A DNA stretch of 64,000 nucleotides from Solirubrobacteraceae bacterium (GTDB lineage Bacteria > Actinomycetota > Thermoleophilia > Solirubrobacterales > Solirubrobacteraceae). Shown here piece by piece: positions 45,973 to 54,094 of the stretch. The DNA is taken from contig JAJCYD010000035.1 in the NCBI GenBank assembly GCA_029263125.1, positions 124,001 through 188,000 on the forward strand, read 5' to 3'. Every line of letters begins with the position of its first letter. Position 1 is the first letter of the stretch. Both the position numbers and the translations under genes were made by a program. The notes beneath the pieces were generated by a model. The model was not told where the DNA came from. It worked only from the letters and a program-made list of their open reading frames with translations, and did no database searches.

Positions 45973-46790
45973 TGGGACTCAACGCGGTCATCACGGTCGG
46001 CATCGATCCCGAGGTCAACCTCGGCCCGCTGACCCTCTCCTGGCACGGGTTCACGATCGCGCTGGGCATCGTCATCGGCGCGGTCGTGGCCGGCAGATGC
46101 CTGCGACAACGCGGCCTGAACACCGAGCCGATGCAGACCTTCGCCCTGCTCGCGGCGCTCGGCGGCGTCATCGGCGCGCGCCTCTTCTACATCGTCGAAC
46201 GCGACCCGGGCGCGCTGCTGGCTCCCAACCGGCTGCTCTCAAGCAACGGCTTCACCCTCGACGGCGGACTCGTCCTCGCCGCGATCCTGATCGCCGCATA
46301 CGTCGCCCGCACCGGCTTGAGCGGTCGCTACCTCGACGCCGGAGCCGTCGGGCTGCCACTCGGACTGGCGATCGGGCGCATCGGCGACATCATCAACGGC
46401 GAGCACTACGGCTCGCCCAGCACCTCACTGCTGGCCGTGCGCAACTCAAACCCCGACGCGCGGACGCCGGACCCGACGGTCGCCTACCACAACGGCGGTC
46501 TCTACGAGTTCCTCATGGGCATCGCGATCTTCGCGATCGTCTGGCCGTTACGCCACCGCCTGAAACGTCCCGGTGACCTCGCCTGGCTCGTCCTCGGGCT
46601 GATCGCCGTGGGACGGTTCGTCGTGTTCTTCTACCGTTCTGACAGCCCGCAGCTCGCACTCGGCATGGACAACGCGCAATGGACAAGCGTCGTCCTGCTC
46701 GCCGTCGTCATCGCCGGCCGAACGCTGACCGTGCGCATCGGTGACCGGCGATCGACCACGATCGACGATGCAGATCCCCACAGCACGTAG
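45972..46790 (+). CDS. Lgt-like prolipoprotein diacylglyceryl transferase paralogue
   Basis: Multi-pass membrane protein (272 residues) of the Lgt family, which attaches diacylglycerol to lipobox Cys. Matching features are LTLSWHGFTIALGIVIGAVV, GGVIGARLFYIVERDPGALL, GLAIGRIGDIINGEHYGSPS, YHNGGLYEFLMGIAIFAIVW and GRFVVFFYRSDSPQLALGMD. In E. coli Lgt the signature reads GRIGNFINGE with an essential Asn; here it is GRIGDIINGE with Asp. The essential HGG is TLDGGL. So it may be a specialised paralogue. A DUF305 lipoprotein is encoded nearby and could be its client (inference). Confidence 0.85.
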   Translation: MGLNAVITVGIDPEVNLGPLTLSWHGFTIALGIVIGAVVAGRCLRQRGLNTEPMQTFALLAALGGVIGARLFYIVERDPGALLAPNRLLSSNGFTLDGGLVLAAILIAAYVARTGLSGRYLDAGAVGLPLGLAIGRIGDIINGEHYGSPSTSLLAVRNSNPDARTPDPTVAYHNGGLYEFLMGIAIFAIVWPLRHRLKRPGDLAWLVLGLIAVGRFVVFFYRSDSPQLALGMDNAQWTSVVLLAVVIAGRTLTVRIGDRRSTTIDDADPHST

Positions 46791-46858
46791 ACGGCGTGCC
46801 TGATCACGACGGGCAGGCACCAGCCACGACGGGGCGGGATGACGCTCGCCCGAGCGGC

Positions 46859-47839
46859 TCACGCGCCCAGCGCGCGGCGGCCGAGCAACTGCCATGCCGC
46901 TTCGAAGCGAGACCGGCTCCAGGTCTCCAGCGTGCCCTCCAGCGGGTTGACGACGCGCAACTCGCCGTCGCCGCTCATGCCCGTCAGCACGATCGTGTGC
47001 TCCCCGTAGTTGACGTCGATCTTCTTGCCCTGCGGTGATCGCCAGGAGTCATACGGCCCGTCGGACAGCCCGATCCACGCCATGACCGCGCGCCCCGCCA
47101 AGACGCGGGCGTAGATGCGCTCGGGCGAGCTGGCGGTGAGATCCTCAAACCGGCCGCCGTACTTGCGGGCCGTTTGCGCCACCGGCCCCGGGTACACGCC
47201 GAAGCCTCCGGCCACGCCACCGCCATCGGGGCGCCCCACGTACCCCAGGTCGGGATCGCCCCACGATCGCGTCGATCCGGAGCCTTCTGGGTCCAGCGGG
47301 CCGGAGCGCGGAAACGCCGCCTGAAGTCGCTGTTGGGATACGCGCACCCCCGCGCTGGCCAGCAGCACCTCAAGTGCTGCCGCCTCGCAGGTGTTGCGCT
47401 GAAACTGAGCGACGACCGGCGCCAGGATCTTCGACGACACGCGCTCGCGGACAGCCTGCACGCGACCCCCGCGGGCTCCGAGGGCGACGGCGCGCCTGAG
47501 CGTGGCTTCGAGGTCATAGCGGTAGGTGATGCGCGCCCGACCGCGGCTGGCGACGACCTGCCGCGGGAGCCTCGTGGTGAGCAGGCGGCGCAACCTGCCC
47601 TCGTCAACCGGTCGATCGGCACGCAGCTTCACACGCACCAGCTCGCGCTGCCCAGTCGCGATCTCGAGCACCCTCGAGGCCGGACGAGGCACCGGAGGGG
47701 GCGCTGCGCCGGAAACGACGCGATTGCCCAGCTGGGTCGCACCGACCACCGCGGCGAGGAGCACGGCAACAGCGATCAGGCGTCGTCGCCAGGTCACGGA
47801 AGGAGGGGTACCGGCCACTGACCGCCGCCGCACAGACAC
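46859..47839 (-). CDS. Membrane-anchored C39-type cysteine peptidase
   Basis: The 326-residue protein has an N-terminal TM (LIAVAVLLAAVVGATQLG), a linker, and a papain-like C39 domain in the second half: FQRNTCEAAALEVLLASAGV (catalytic Cys), GEHTIVLTGMSGDGELRVVN (catalytic His), then the Asn/Asp position in VVNPLEGTLETW. It is predicted to face outside. GTG 47839 lies 6 nt after TAGGAT (minus strand of 47846-47851), and this box is inside a BlaI-type operator, so expression is probably repressed by BlaI. A divergent methyltransferase gene shares the promoter region. The substrate is unknown. Confidence 0.82.
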   Translation of the reverse strand: MSVRRRSVAGTPPSVTWRRRLIAVAVLLAAVVGATQLGNRVVSGAAPPPVPRPASRVLEIATGQRELVRVKLRADRPVDEGRLRRLLTTRLPRQVVASRGRARITYRYDLEATLRRAVALGARGGRVQAVRERVSSKILAPVVAQFQRNTCEAAALEVLLASAGVRVSQQRLQAAFPRSGPLDPEGSGSTRSWGDPDLGYVGRPDGGGVAGGFGVYPGPVAQTARKYGGRFEDLTASSPERIYARVLAGRAVMAWIGLSDGPYDSWRSPQGKKIDVNYGEHTIVLTGMSGDGELRVVNPLEGTLETWSRSRFEAAWQLLGRRALGA

Positions 47840-47845
47840 GCCTGG

Positions 47846-47864
47846 ATCCTACAGCGCGTAGGAT
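47846..47864. promoter_or_regulatory. BlaI-type operator, copy 1 (C39 peptidase promoter)
   Basis: ATCCTAC-AGCGC-GTAGGAT is a perfect 7-bp inverted repeat with a 5-nt spacer. It contains the TAGGAT box used by the C39 gene on the minus strand and a mirror TAGGAT for the plus strand. The same arms occur at 47876 and at 59901 beside the blaI-like gene. Confidence 0.75.
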
Positions 47865-47875
47865 GGTCGCTATTC

Positions 47876-47892
47876 TCCTACTTGATGTAGGA
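47876..47892. promoter_or_regulatory. BlaI-type operator, copy 2 (methyltransferase promoter)
   Basis: TCCTAC-TTGAT-GTAGGA, 6-bp arms with a 5-nt spacer, centred 29 bases from copy 1 (nearly three helical turns) and 11 bases before ATG 47904. Two adjacent sites would allow cooperative repression of both divergent genes. Confidence 0.75.
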
Positions 47893-47903
47893 CCCACCAC
47901 GAT

Positions 47904-48632
47904 ATGACCACCATGACCAAAGACTGGGACCGGCACGTGATCGATGCCGAACAGATCGCCCGAGGAACGGGCTTTCTGCATCTGCGCGAACGCATCCTCG
48001 AGCTTGCCGCCCCTCACGAGACCGACGTCGTGGTGGATGTCGGCTGCGGAACAGGGCTGCTCGCGCTGCGACTGGCCGAGCGTGTCGAGCGCGTCTGGGC
48101 GATCGACATCTCCGCGTCGATGGTCGACTACCTGCGCACGAAGGCCGCGAGTGCCGGCATCGAGAACATCGACGCCGCGGTCGCGTCGGCCGTGAGCCTG
48201 CCGCTCGTCGACGCCTGCGCCGACCTCGTCGTCTCCAACTACTGCCTACACCATCTCGACGCCGCGGGAAAGCGTGGTGCGCTGGCTGAGGCCTTCCGTG
48301 TCCTGCGTCCCGGCGGACGCCTGGTGTTCGGAGACATGATGTTCGACCTGGATCCCGGTGACCCGCGCAACCGCGCGGTCATCGCCGGCAAAGTTCGCGC
48401 GATGCTCCAGAAGGGTCCAGCCGGGGTGCTGCGCCTGGCCAAGAACGCCATTCGCCTCGCGTCCGGCCGATGGGAGAACCCGGCGACGGCCGACTGGTGG
48501 CTCGAAGCGCTCGCCGGCGCCGGGTTCGTCGACGTCCATGTCGACCTCCTCCATCACGAAGGTGGCATCGGGCACGCGCGTCGCCCGCTCGATGCGGGCA
48601 TGACCGCCGGCGTCCTGCCAGCTGCGGCGTGA
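47904..48632 (+). CDS. Class I SAM-dependent methyltransferase under BlaI-type operator
   Basis: The 242-residue protein has VVVDVGCGTGLLALRLAERV (motif I, about 47), VWAIDISASMVDYLRTKAAS (motif II), NIDAAVASAVSLPLVDACAD, LVVSNYCLHHLDAAGKRGAL (motif IV) and RVLRPGGRLVFGDMMFDLDP, followed by a C-terminal part with a helical lid. It resembles small-molecule or lipid methyltransferases of the UbiE/MenG-like group. Divergent from the C39 peptidase, with two BlaI-type operators in the 64 bases between the genes. An alternative ATG is at 47913. The substrate is unknown. Confidence 0.85.
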   Translation: MTTMTKDWDRHVIDAEQIARGTGFLHLRERILELAAPHETDVVVDVGCGTGLLALRLAERVERVWAIDISASMVDYLRTKAASAGIENIDAAVASAVSLPLVDACADLVVSNYCLHHLDAAGKRGALAEAFRVLRPGGRLVFGDMMFDLDPGDPRNRAVIAGKVRAMLQKGPAGVLRLAKNAIRLASGRWENPATADWWLEALAGAGFVDVHVDLLHHEGGIGHARRPLDAGMTAGVLPAAA

Positions 48633-48746
48633 CGTGAGCCGACCCACGTTGGGTAGTAGACGCATCGAAACGCCGATCATCGGGGTCCCAGCGGTGCTCC
48701 ACCATCGGTCAACGATGCGGTCTTGAATGAGGAGAGGAAACGATCG

Positions 48747-49817
48747 ATGCGTCCGCGCCTGTCGGTTCTGACGTTCGTTGGGTCCCTCGCCGCGGCGCTC
48801 GTGGTCGCGCTCGTGCCGAGCGCCGCCGGCACCGCCCAGGCCCACACCCCCACGTCCAAGATGGTCCGTCCCACGGTTCCGACGACGCCGAGCGTGAACA
48901 CGCGGCTGGGTCGCAAGCGCAACGGGACGCGAACGTTTCGCCTGACGGCGTCGCAGTTCACTCAACGCATCGCGAACTTCCCGATCAAGACCGCGAAGGT
49001 CTGGGGCTATGACAACTCCACCCCCGGCCCGACGCTCGTCGCCTACGAGGGCGAACGGCTGCGTGTCATCCTCTCAAACCGCCTCCCCGAAGCGACGACG
49101 ATCCACTTCCACGCCGCCGGCGCTCCCAACAGCAACGACGGCGTCGCGGGCATCAGCCAGCCCAAGCCGATCGCCGTGGGCGCGACGTACACCTACAGCT
49201 TCAAGCTGCGGCGGGCCGGCACCTTCGCCTACCACTCCCACACCCGCTCTGCCGTGCAGGAGCTTCGCGGGCTGGACGGGTTCCTGACGGTCCTACCGCG
49301 CCGCCAGCGGGCATCGGAGAAGGTCGACCGCGACTACGCCATGGCCCTGCAGCAGTTCGCTTTGCCTGAGGAGGGCGCGCTCGTCGAACCGTTTCCTCCT
49401 GGCTCGGGCGATTTCCCCTTCTCCACGATCAACGGCAAGACGGGTGACGCGTCGGGCGGGACGCTGAACATCAGGCTCGGCGACCGCGTCAAGCTCCGCC
49501 TCTACAACGCCTCCAACCTCTCGCACTCCATGCACCTGCACGGCATGCCCTTCGAGGAGGTCGCCAAGAACGGCTACGCGATCCCTCGATCCGCTCGATC
49601 ACGCGAGACCGTCGTCAACCTCGGCTCCGGCGAGTTCGTCGACATCGAGTTCAAGGTGACGCGGCCGGGCAACTGGATCTTCCACTGCCACGTTCCCCAC
49701 CACACCTCCAACAAGAAGCTCGATGGCTACAACGGCGCGCCCGTCGGCATGACGAGGGTCTTTCACACGATCGGCTACAAGCAGGTGTCGCCGAAGTACT
49801 TCTCCTTCGAGGGGTGA
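48747..49817 (+). CDS. Two-domain multicopper oxidase, exported
   Basis: Secreted laccase-type enzyme (356 residues) oxidising Cu(I) or phenolic substrates with O2. A signal peptide (VLTFVGSLAAALVVALVPSA) is followed by cupredoxin domain 1 with HFHAAGAPNSNDGVAGISQ and YHSHTRSAVQELRGLDGFL, and domain 2 with HSMHLHGMPFEEV and NWIFHCHVPHHTSNKKLDG. These supply the HxH, HxH, HxxHxH-like and HCHxxxHH ligand sets of the T1 and trinuclear copper sites. ATG 48747 with SD AGGAGAGGA (48730-48738) gives the proper signal peptide. Neighbouring DUF305, CDF and ArsR-type genes place it in a metal-resistance region. Confidence 0.92.
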   Translation: MRPRLSVLTFVGSLAAALVVALVPSAAGTAQAHTPTSKMVRPTVPTTPSVNTRLGRKRNGTRTFRLTASQFTQRIANFPIKTAKVWGYDNSTPGPTLVAYEGERLRVILSNRLPEATTIHFHAAGAPNSNDGVAGISQPKPIAVGATYTYSFKLRRAGTFAYHSHTRSAVQELRGLDGFLTVLPRRQRASEKVDRDYAMALQQFALPEEGALVEPFPPGSGDFPFSTINGKTGDASGGTLNIRLGDRVKLRLYNASNLSHSMHLHGMPFEEVAKNGYAIPRSARSRETVVNLGSGEFVDIEFKVTRPGNWIFHCHVPHHTSNKKLDGYNGAPVGMTRVFHTIGYKQVSPKYFSFEG

Positions 49818-49826
49818 GCGAGCGAC

Positions 49827-49850
49827 CGAGCTCCGTGACGGCGGAGCTCG
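49827..49850. terminator. Hairpin between convergent metal genes
   Basis: CGAGCTCCG (49827-49835) and CGGAGCTCG (49842-49850) form a perfect 9-bp stem with a 6-nt loop between the ends of the multicopper oxidase and CDF genes. Confidence 0.6.
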
Positions 49851-49862
49851 CGCGCCGGCCGG

Positions 49863-50693
49863 CTACGGCCGTCGCGCGTCCGGCCGCGCGCCGTCGCGGT
49901 CCTCGACGCGGACGCCGTGCTCGGTCCCGGGCTCGCGCTGGACGGTACGAAAGGACTGCCAGGTGATACGCAGGATGACGAGCGTGATGACCATGCCGAT
50001 GAGCGGGTCGCCAACCTCCAGGCCCAGTGCGATGACGATCGCGCTGGCCACGACGGACAGGCTGACGAGGCCGTCGGTGCGGGCATGCGCGCCGTCGGCG
50101 ATCAGCGCTGGGCTATCCAGGCGCCTGCCGGCGCGCGTGCGGATCTGCGCGGCGATCTCGTTGCCGACGAAGCCGACGACGCCGGCGGCGGCCAGCGGCA
50201 AGAGATAGTCGATCTGCTCGGGGTTGACGAGCCGTTCGATCGACTGCCACAGCGCCACGCAGGCGCTCACGAAGATCGCCGCGACGACGAAGTACCCGGC
50301 GCGCTTCTCGGCCTTGAAGGAGCGCAGCAGGAACGCGATCCCCACGGGGATAGCCGTGAGGGCGTCGCCGAAGTTGTGGATCAGGTCGGCGAGCAGCGCG
50401 ACGCTGCCGGTCAGCAGGAAGACGCCGACCTGCAGGATCGCCGTGATCAGCAGGACGAGCAGGCTCCATGCGACCGCGCGCAGGCCCGCCCGCGAGGACA
50501 GGATCGAGCGCGCGACGAGCCCGTGGCTGTGGCCGTGCCCGCCGTGGTCGTGGCCGTGCCCACCATGGGCATGGTCACGGCCGAGGCCGGAGTCGTGCCC
50601 ACCGTGGTCGCGGCCGTGGCCGTCCTCGGCGCCGTGGTCGTGGCCGTGATCGCCCGCGGTCGCGTGGTCGTGTCCGGCTGCTCGGGCGCTCAC
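49863..50693 (-). CDS. CDF-family metal exporter with His-rich N-terminus
   Basis: Cation diffusion facilitator (CzcD/ZitB type) exporting Zn, Co or similar ions by proton antiport. The 276-residue protein opens with a very His/Asp/Gly-rich stretch of about 60 residues (HDHATAGDHGHDHG and HGHDHGGHGHSHG), then six TM segments with the metal motifs HNFGDALTA (HxxxD, TM2) and HARTDGLVS (HxxxD, TM5). It has a short C-terminal tail, without the usual cytoplasmic dimer domain. The GTG start at 50693 overlaps the ArsR-type repressor stop (GTGA), so exporter and repressor are one operon. Confidence 0.94.
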   Translation of the reverse strand: MSARAAGHDHATAGDHGHDHGAEDGHGRDHGGHDSGLGRDHAHGGHGHDHGGHGHSHGLVARSILSSRAGLRAVAWSLLVLLITAILQVGVFLLTGSVALLADLIHNFGDALTAIPVGIAFLLRSFKAEKRAGYFVVAAIFVSACVALWQSIERLVNPEQIDYLLPLAAAGVVGFVGNEIAAQIRTRAGRRLDSPALIADGAHARTDGLVSLSVVASAIVIALGLEVGDPLIGMVITLVILRITWQSFRTVQREPGTEHGVRVEDRDGARPDARRP

Positions 50694-51064
50694 GATGCCT
50701 GCCCGGCCGCGTCGGCCGCGGGCCCATGCGCACCGAGGCGCAGGTGCTGGACGTGGAAGATCGCCTGGTCGAGCAGCTCGGCGACGTGCGAATCGTGCAG
50801 GTCATAGATGACCTGCTTGCCTCGGCGCTCTCCGACCACGAGGCCGAGGTGACGTAGCTGGCGGAGCTGATGTGAGACGGCCGAGGCCTCCATGCCGACG
50901 GCGTCGGCGAGCTCGGCGACCGCGCACGGGCCGCCGTCCTTCAGGCGACCGAGGATCTGCACCCGGCTCGGCGTCGAAAGGATCTGCATTCGCTCGGCTA
51001 TCAGCTGCGCCGTCTCACCATCGACGGCCGTCCTCGCGGTCATGCCCTGAACTCCGTGACTCAT
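50690..51064 (-). CDS. ArsR/SmtB-family metal-sensing repressor (CzrA-like)
   Basis: The 124-residue winged-helix repressor has AERMQILSTPSRVQILGRLK, CAVAELADAVGMEASAVSHQ (recognition helix) and LGLVVGERRGKQVIYDL. Its last helix reads DSHVAELLDQAIFHVQH, an exact D-x-H-x10-H-x-x-H match to the alpha-5 zinc/cobalt site of SmtB and CzrA. It should release DNA when Zn or Co binds and so induce the CDF exporter in the same operon. ATG 51064 lies 8 nt after TATCAT, inside its own operator. The metal is inferred from family knowledge. Confidence 0.93.
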   Translation of the reverse strand: MSHGVQGMTARTAVDGETAQLIAERMQILSTPSRVQILGRLKDGGPCAVAELADAVGMEASAVSHQLRQLRHLGLVVGERRGKQVIYDLHDSHVAELLDQAIFHVQHLRLGAHGPAADAAGQAS

Positions 51065-51090
51065 CTGAACGCATGATAGTCCGTTCAGAT
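51063..51090 (-). promoter_or_regulatory. Operator of the ArsR/SmtB-type repressor
   Basis: ATCTGAACG-N10-CGTTCAGAT is a perfect 9-bp inverted repeat of the TGAAC/GTTCA type bound by SmtB-like repressors. It covers the TATCAT promoter box (51073-51078) and the start codon of the repressor gene, so binding would shut off the whole exporter operon. Confidence 0.8.
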
Positions 51091-51107
51091 GTTCAGCCTG
51101 GCGAGCT

Positions 51108-52607
51108 TCAGCCGCTCAGCATCGTCGCCTTCTCCGCGAGGCGCAGCAGCGGCTCGGCGGCTAGGCCGAATGCCACGGTCGCGACCGCGGTGAGGCCGAG
51201 CACGACGGCGATCGGCGTTGGCCGGACCACCCAGGTACGTGGGACGCCGGGTTCGGCTTCGGCTGGCGCGTCGAGGACGGCCGGGGAGATGACGCGCAGG
51301 TAGTAGTAGAGCGAGATCACGGTGTTGACGACGGCGACGACCGCCAGCCAGCTCTGTCCCGCGTCGATCGACGCCTTGAACAGCTCGAGCTTGCCGACAA
51401 ACCCCGCCAGCGGCGGCAGGCCGAGCAGCGAGAGAAACGAGAGCACGAGCACGACCGTCCACCAGGGATGGGTTCGTCCCAGCCCCTTGAAGGCGTCGAT
51501 GTCGACCGAGCGCCGTTCGCGCTGGACGGCGGCGACGACGGCGAAGGCGCCGAGGTTCATCGCCGCGTAGGCCATGGCGTAGTACACGAGGGCCGCAAGT
51601 CCCTGGTCTGAGCCGTTGATGGCGGCGACGCCCATCAGCAGGTAGCCGGATTGCGCGATCGACGAGTAGGCCAGCAGCCGCACGACGTTGCGCTGCGCGA
51701 GAGCGGCGACGTTGCCGACGGTCATCGTCAGCGCGGCGAGCACGGCGATCGCGGTCGCCCAGCCGGCGGTGTCCTCGGGCAGCGCGAGCGTCAGCACGCG
51801 AGCCAGAGCGGCAAGCCCGGCGAGCTTGGGCAGCACCGACATGTACGCGGCGACCGACACCGGAGCGCCGTCGTAGGCATCGGGCGTCCAGAAGTGAAAC
51901 GGCACGAGCGCGGCCTTGTAGCCCAGGCCGAAGATCACGAGCGCCGTCGACGCGATGACGTAGCCCTGCGGCGCGCTCTGAAGCTGCTCGCCGATGAGCC
52001 GCAGGTTCGTGGTGCCGGCCAGACCGAACCACCAGCTCAGGCCGTAGAGCATGAACGCCCCGGAGACGGTCCCGAAGATGTAGTACTTGATCGACGCCTC
52101 GTTGGAGCGCGTGGAGCGCCGCAGGTACCCCGTCATCACAAAGGTCGATAGGCCCAGCGCACCGATCGCCAGGCCCAGCAGGGCGGCGTCGGCGGCCATC
52201 ACGAGCATCACCGCCGACAGCGACGCGAACGTCAGCATCGCGTAGAACTCGCCCTCGCGTTCGGTGCCCGCCAGCGCGGGACGCGCGAGCGCGATGCACA
52301 ACGCGCCGCTGATCCCGATCAGTGCGGTCATCGTCAGCGACAGACCGTCGACGATGACGGTCTGCTCCATGATCGCCCGCACGCCGCGGTCAAGCCAGAC
52401 GGCGACGGCGAGCACGGCCGCGGTCACGTGAGCCCCCGCCGCCCAGGCGCCGATCAGGCCCTGGCGGTGGCGAGGCAGGACCATCGTGAGGAGCACCGCG
52501 ACGATCGCTCCGAGCGTCAGCGCGCCGATCGGCCACAGCCAGGCCAGCTCGCGCAGCATCATCTCCTCGATGCTCTTGGCCTGCTCCAGGGTGCCGCCGT
52601 TGGGCAC
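51108..52607 (-). CDS. nuoN: NADH-quinone oxidoreductase subunit N-like antiporter subunit
   Basis: Antiporter-type membrane subunit of complex I, 499 residues and about 14 TM. The channel Lys/proline region YKAALVPFHFWTPDAYDGAP and VSVAAYMSVLPKLAGLAALA is kept, as are LLAYSSIAQSGYLLMGVAAI and LSLLGLPPLAGFVGKLELFK. The conserved TM5 Glu (GLELLSL in typical NuoN) appears replaced: the segment reads LLGLAIGALGLSTFVMTGYL. It is the last gene of the nuo-like operon, 3 bases after nuoM. The GTG at 52607 is the likely start. Confidence 0.92.
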   Translation of the reverse strand: MPNGGTLEQAKSIEEMMLRELAWLWPIGALTLGAIVAVLLTMVLPRHRQGLIGAWAAGAHVTAAVLAVAVWLDRGVRAIMEQTVIVDGLSLTMTALIGISGALCIALARPALAGTEREGEFYAMLTFASLSAVMLVMAADAALLGLAIGALGLSTFVMTGYLRRSTRSNEASIKYYIFGTVSGAFMLYGLSWWFGLAGTTNLRLIGEQLQSAPQGYVIASTALVIFGLGYKAALVPFHFWTPDAYDGAPVSVAAYMSVLPKLAGLAALARVLTLALPEDTAGWATAIAVLAALTMTVGNVAALAQRNVVRLLAYSSIAQSGYLLMGVAAINGSDQGLAALVYYAMAYAAMNLGAFAVVAAVQRERRSVDIDAFKGLGRTHPWWTVVLVLSFLSLLGLPPLAGFVGKLELFKASIDAGQSWLAVVAVVNTVISLYYYLRVISPAVLDAPAEAEPGVPRTWVVRPTPIAVVLGLTAVATVAFGLAAEPLLRLAEKATMLSG

Positions 52608-52610
52608 CGT

Positions 52611-54092
52611 TCAGCCTCCGCCGGCCAGCCAGCTCACCGAGCGGATGAGGTCCAGCGCCAAGCGCGGGTAGAGGCCCAGCGCGACGAACAGCCCCACGAG
52701 CGGCACGACGGCCACGAGCTCGCGCGCGCCCAGGTCGGCGAGCTTGCGCAGCCCCTTGGGGGTCGTGCCCATGAACGCGCGCTGCAGCGCGAGTAGAAAC
52801 AGCGCGGCGGTGATGACGATCCCCAGCACGGCGACGGCGGCGATCGCCGGGTAGACGTCGAAGGTCCCGAGGAAGATCAACAGCTCCGCCGGGAACTGCG
52901 CCAGCCCCGGCAGTCCGAGGCTGGCGAAGAACGTCAGCGCGACGAGGCTTCCGTAGACCGGCATCGGGCGCAGCAGACCGCCGAGCTTGCCGAGGTCGCG
53001 GGTCTTCGCGCGATCCTTGATGAAGCCCGCCAGGAAGAACAGCGTCGCCGTGACGAGGCCGTGGGCGACCATCTGCAGCACGGCGCCGTCGACCGCCAGC
53101 TCGCGTGCGCGCGAGGAGATGCCCGACGCCGCCGCCGCGGCGACGGCGATGACGACATAGCCCATGTGGTTGACGGAGGTGTAGGCGATCATCCGCTTGA
53201 GGTCGGTCTGGGCGAGCGCCACGAGCGCGCCATAGAGCACCGAGACCAGGCCCAGCAGGGCGATCGGCAGCGCGTACGTCGCGAAGGCGTCGGGCAGCAT
53301 CTGCAGGTTCACGCGGACCAGGCCGTAGGTGCCCATCTTCAGCAGCACCCCGGCGAGCAGCACCGATCCCGCGGTCGGCGCCTCGACGTGAGCGGCCGGA
53401 AGCCACGTGTGAAACGGGACGATCGGGATCTTGATCGCGAAGCCGACGAAGAACGCGAGAAACACGAGCGTCGCGCCGAGCCCTCCGCCGGCCACCGGAT
53501 GCTCGGTCGCCAGCCGCGTCATGTCGAAGGTCTGCGGATCTGAGGACAAGAACAGCGCGATGATCCCCAGCAGGATCGGCAGCGACCCGATCAGCGTGTA
53601 GAGAAAGAACTTCAGCGCGGCGTAGCGGCGGCGCTCTTCGCCCCACAACGCGATCAGGAAGTACATCGCCACGAGGCTCACGTCGAAGGCGACATAGAAC
53701 AGGATGAAGTCCTCCGCGAGAAAGAACGCGAGCGTCGAGCCCTCAAGCAGCAGCAGCAGCCCCGCGGCCGCGCGCGTCATCGGCCGCGGGCCGACCCCGT
53801 AGCCGATCGCCGCGGCCGACAGCACGACGGTCAGCAGCGCGAGCACGAGCGCCATCCCGTCGACGCCCAGGCGCCAGGCGACGTCGATGCTGGGAATCCA
53901 GCGTGCCTGCTCGACGAGCTGCATCCCCTCCGCGGTGTCAAAGCGCACGACGGTCGCGACGAGCGCGATCGCGCTGACGGCCGTCGCGCCCAGCGCGACG
54001 ACGTGGGGCAGCCTGCTCGCCCGCGCCGGCAGCGCCGCGCACAGGGCCGCGGCGATCAGCGGGACGACGACGGCGACGGTGAGCCAGGGCAC
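52611..54092 (-). CDS. nuoM: NADH-quinone oxidoreductase subunit M-like antiporter subunit
   Basis: Proton-pumping antiporter subunit, 493 residues. It has FILFYVAFDVSLVAMYFLIA (TM5, with Asp for the usual Glu of FFE), FAIKIPIVPFHTWLPAAHVE (TM7 Lys), APTAGSVLLAGVLLKMGTYG, LKRMIAYTSVNHMGYVVIAV and FASLGLPGLAQFPAELLIFL. Most NuoM core residues are therefore present. GTG 54092 is chosen because it lies 2 bases after the nuoL stop and gives the usual N-terminal TM; upstream the open frame runs antisense-free but without homology. Confidence 0.93.
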   Translation of the reverse strand: MPWLTVAVVVPLIAAALCAALPARASRLPHVVALGATAVSAIALVATVVRFDTAEGMQLVEQARWIPSIDVAWRLGVDGMALVLALLTVVLSAAAIGYGVGPRPMTRAAAGLLLLLEGSTLAFFLAEDFILFYVAFDVSLVAMYFLIALWGEERRRYAALKFFLYTLIGSLPILLGIIALFLSSDPQTFDMTRLATEHPVAGGGLGATLVFLAFFVGFAIKIPIVPFHTWLPAAHVEAPTAGSVLLAGVLLKMGTYGLVRVNLQMLPDAFATYALPIALLGLVSVLYGALVALAQTDLKRMIAYTSVNHMGYVVIAVAAAAASGISSRARELAVDGAVLQMVAHGLVTATLFFLAGFIKDRAKTRDLGKLGGLLRPMPVYGSLVALTFFASLGLPGLAQFPAELLIFLGTFDVYPAIAAVAVLGIVITAALFLLALQRAFMGTTPKGLRKLADLGARELVAVVPLVGLFVALGLYPRLALDLIRSVSWLAGGG

Positions 54093-54094
54093 GA

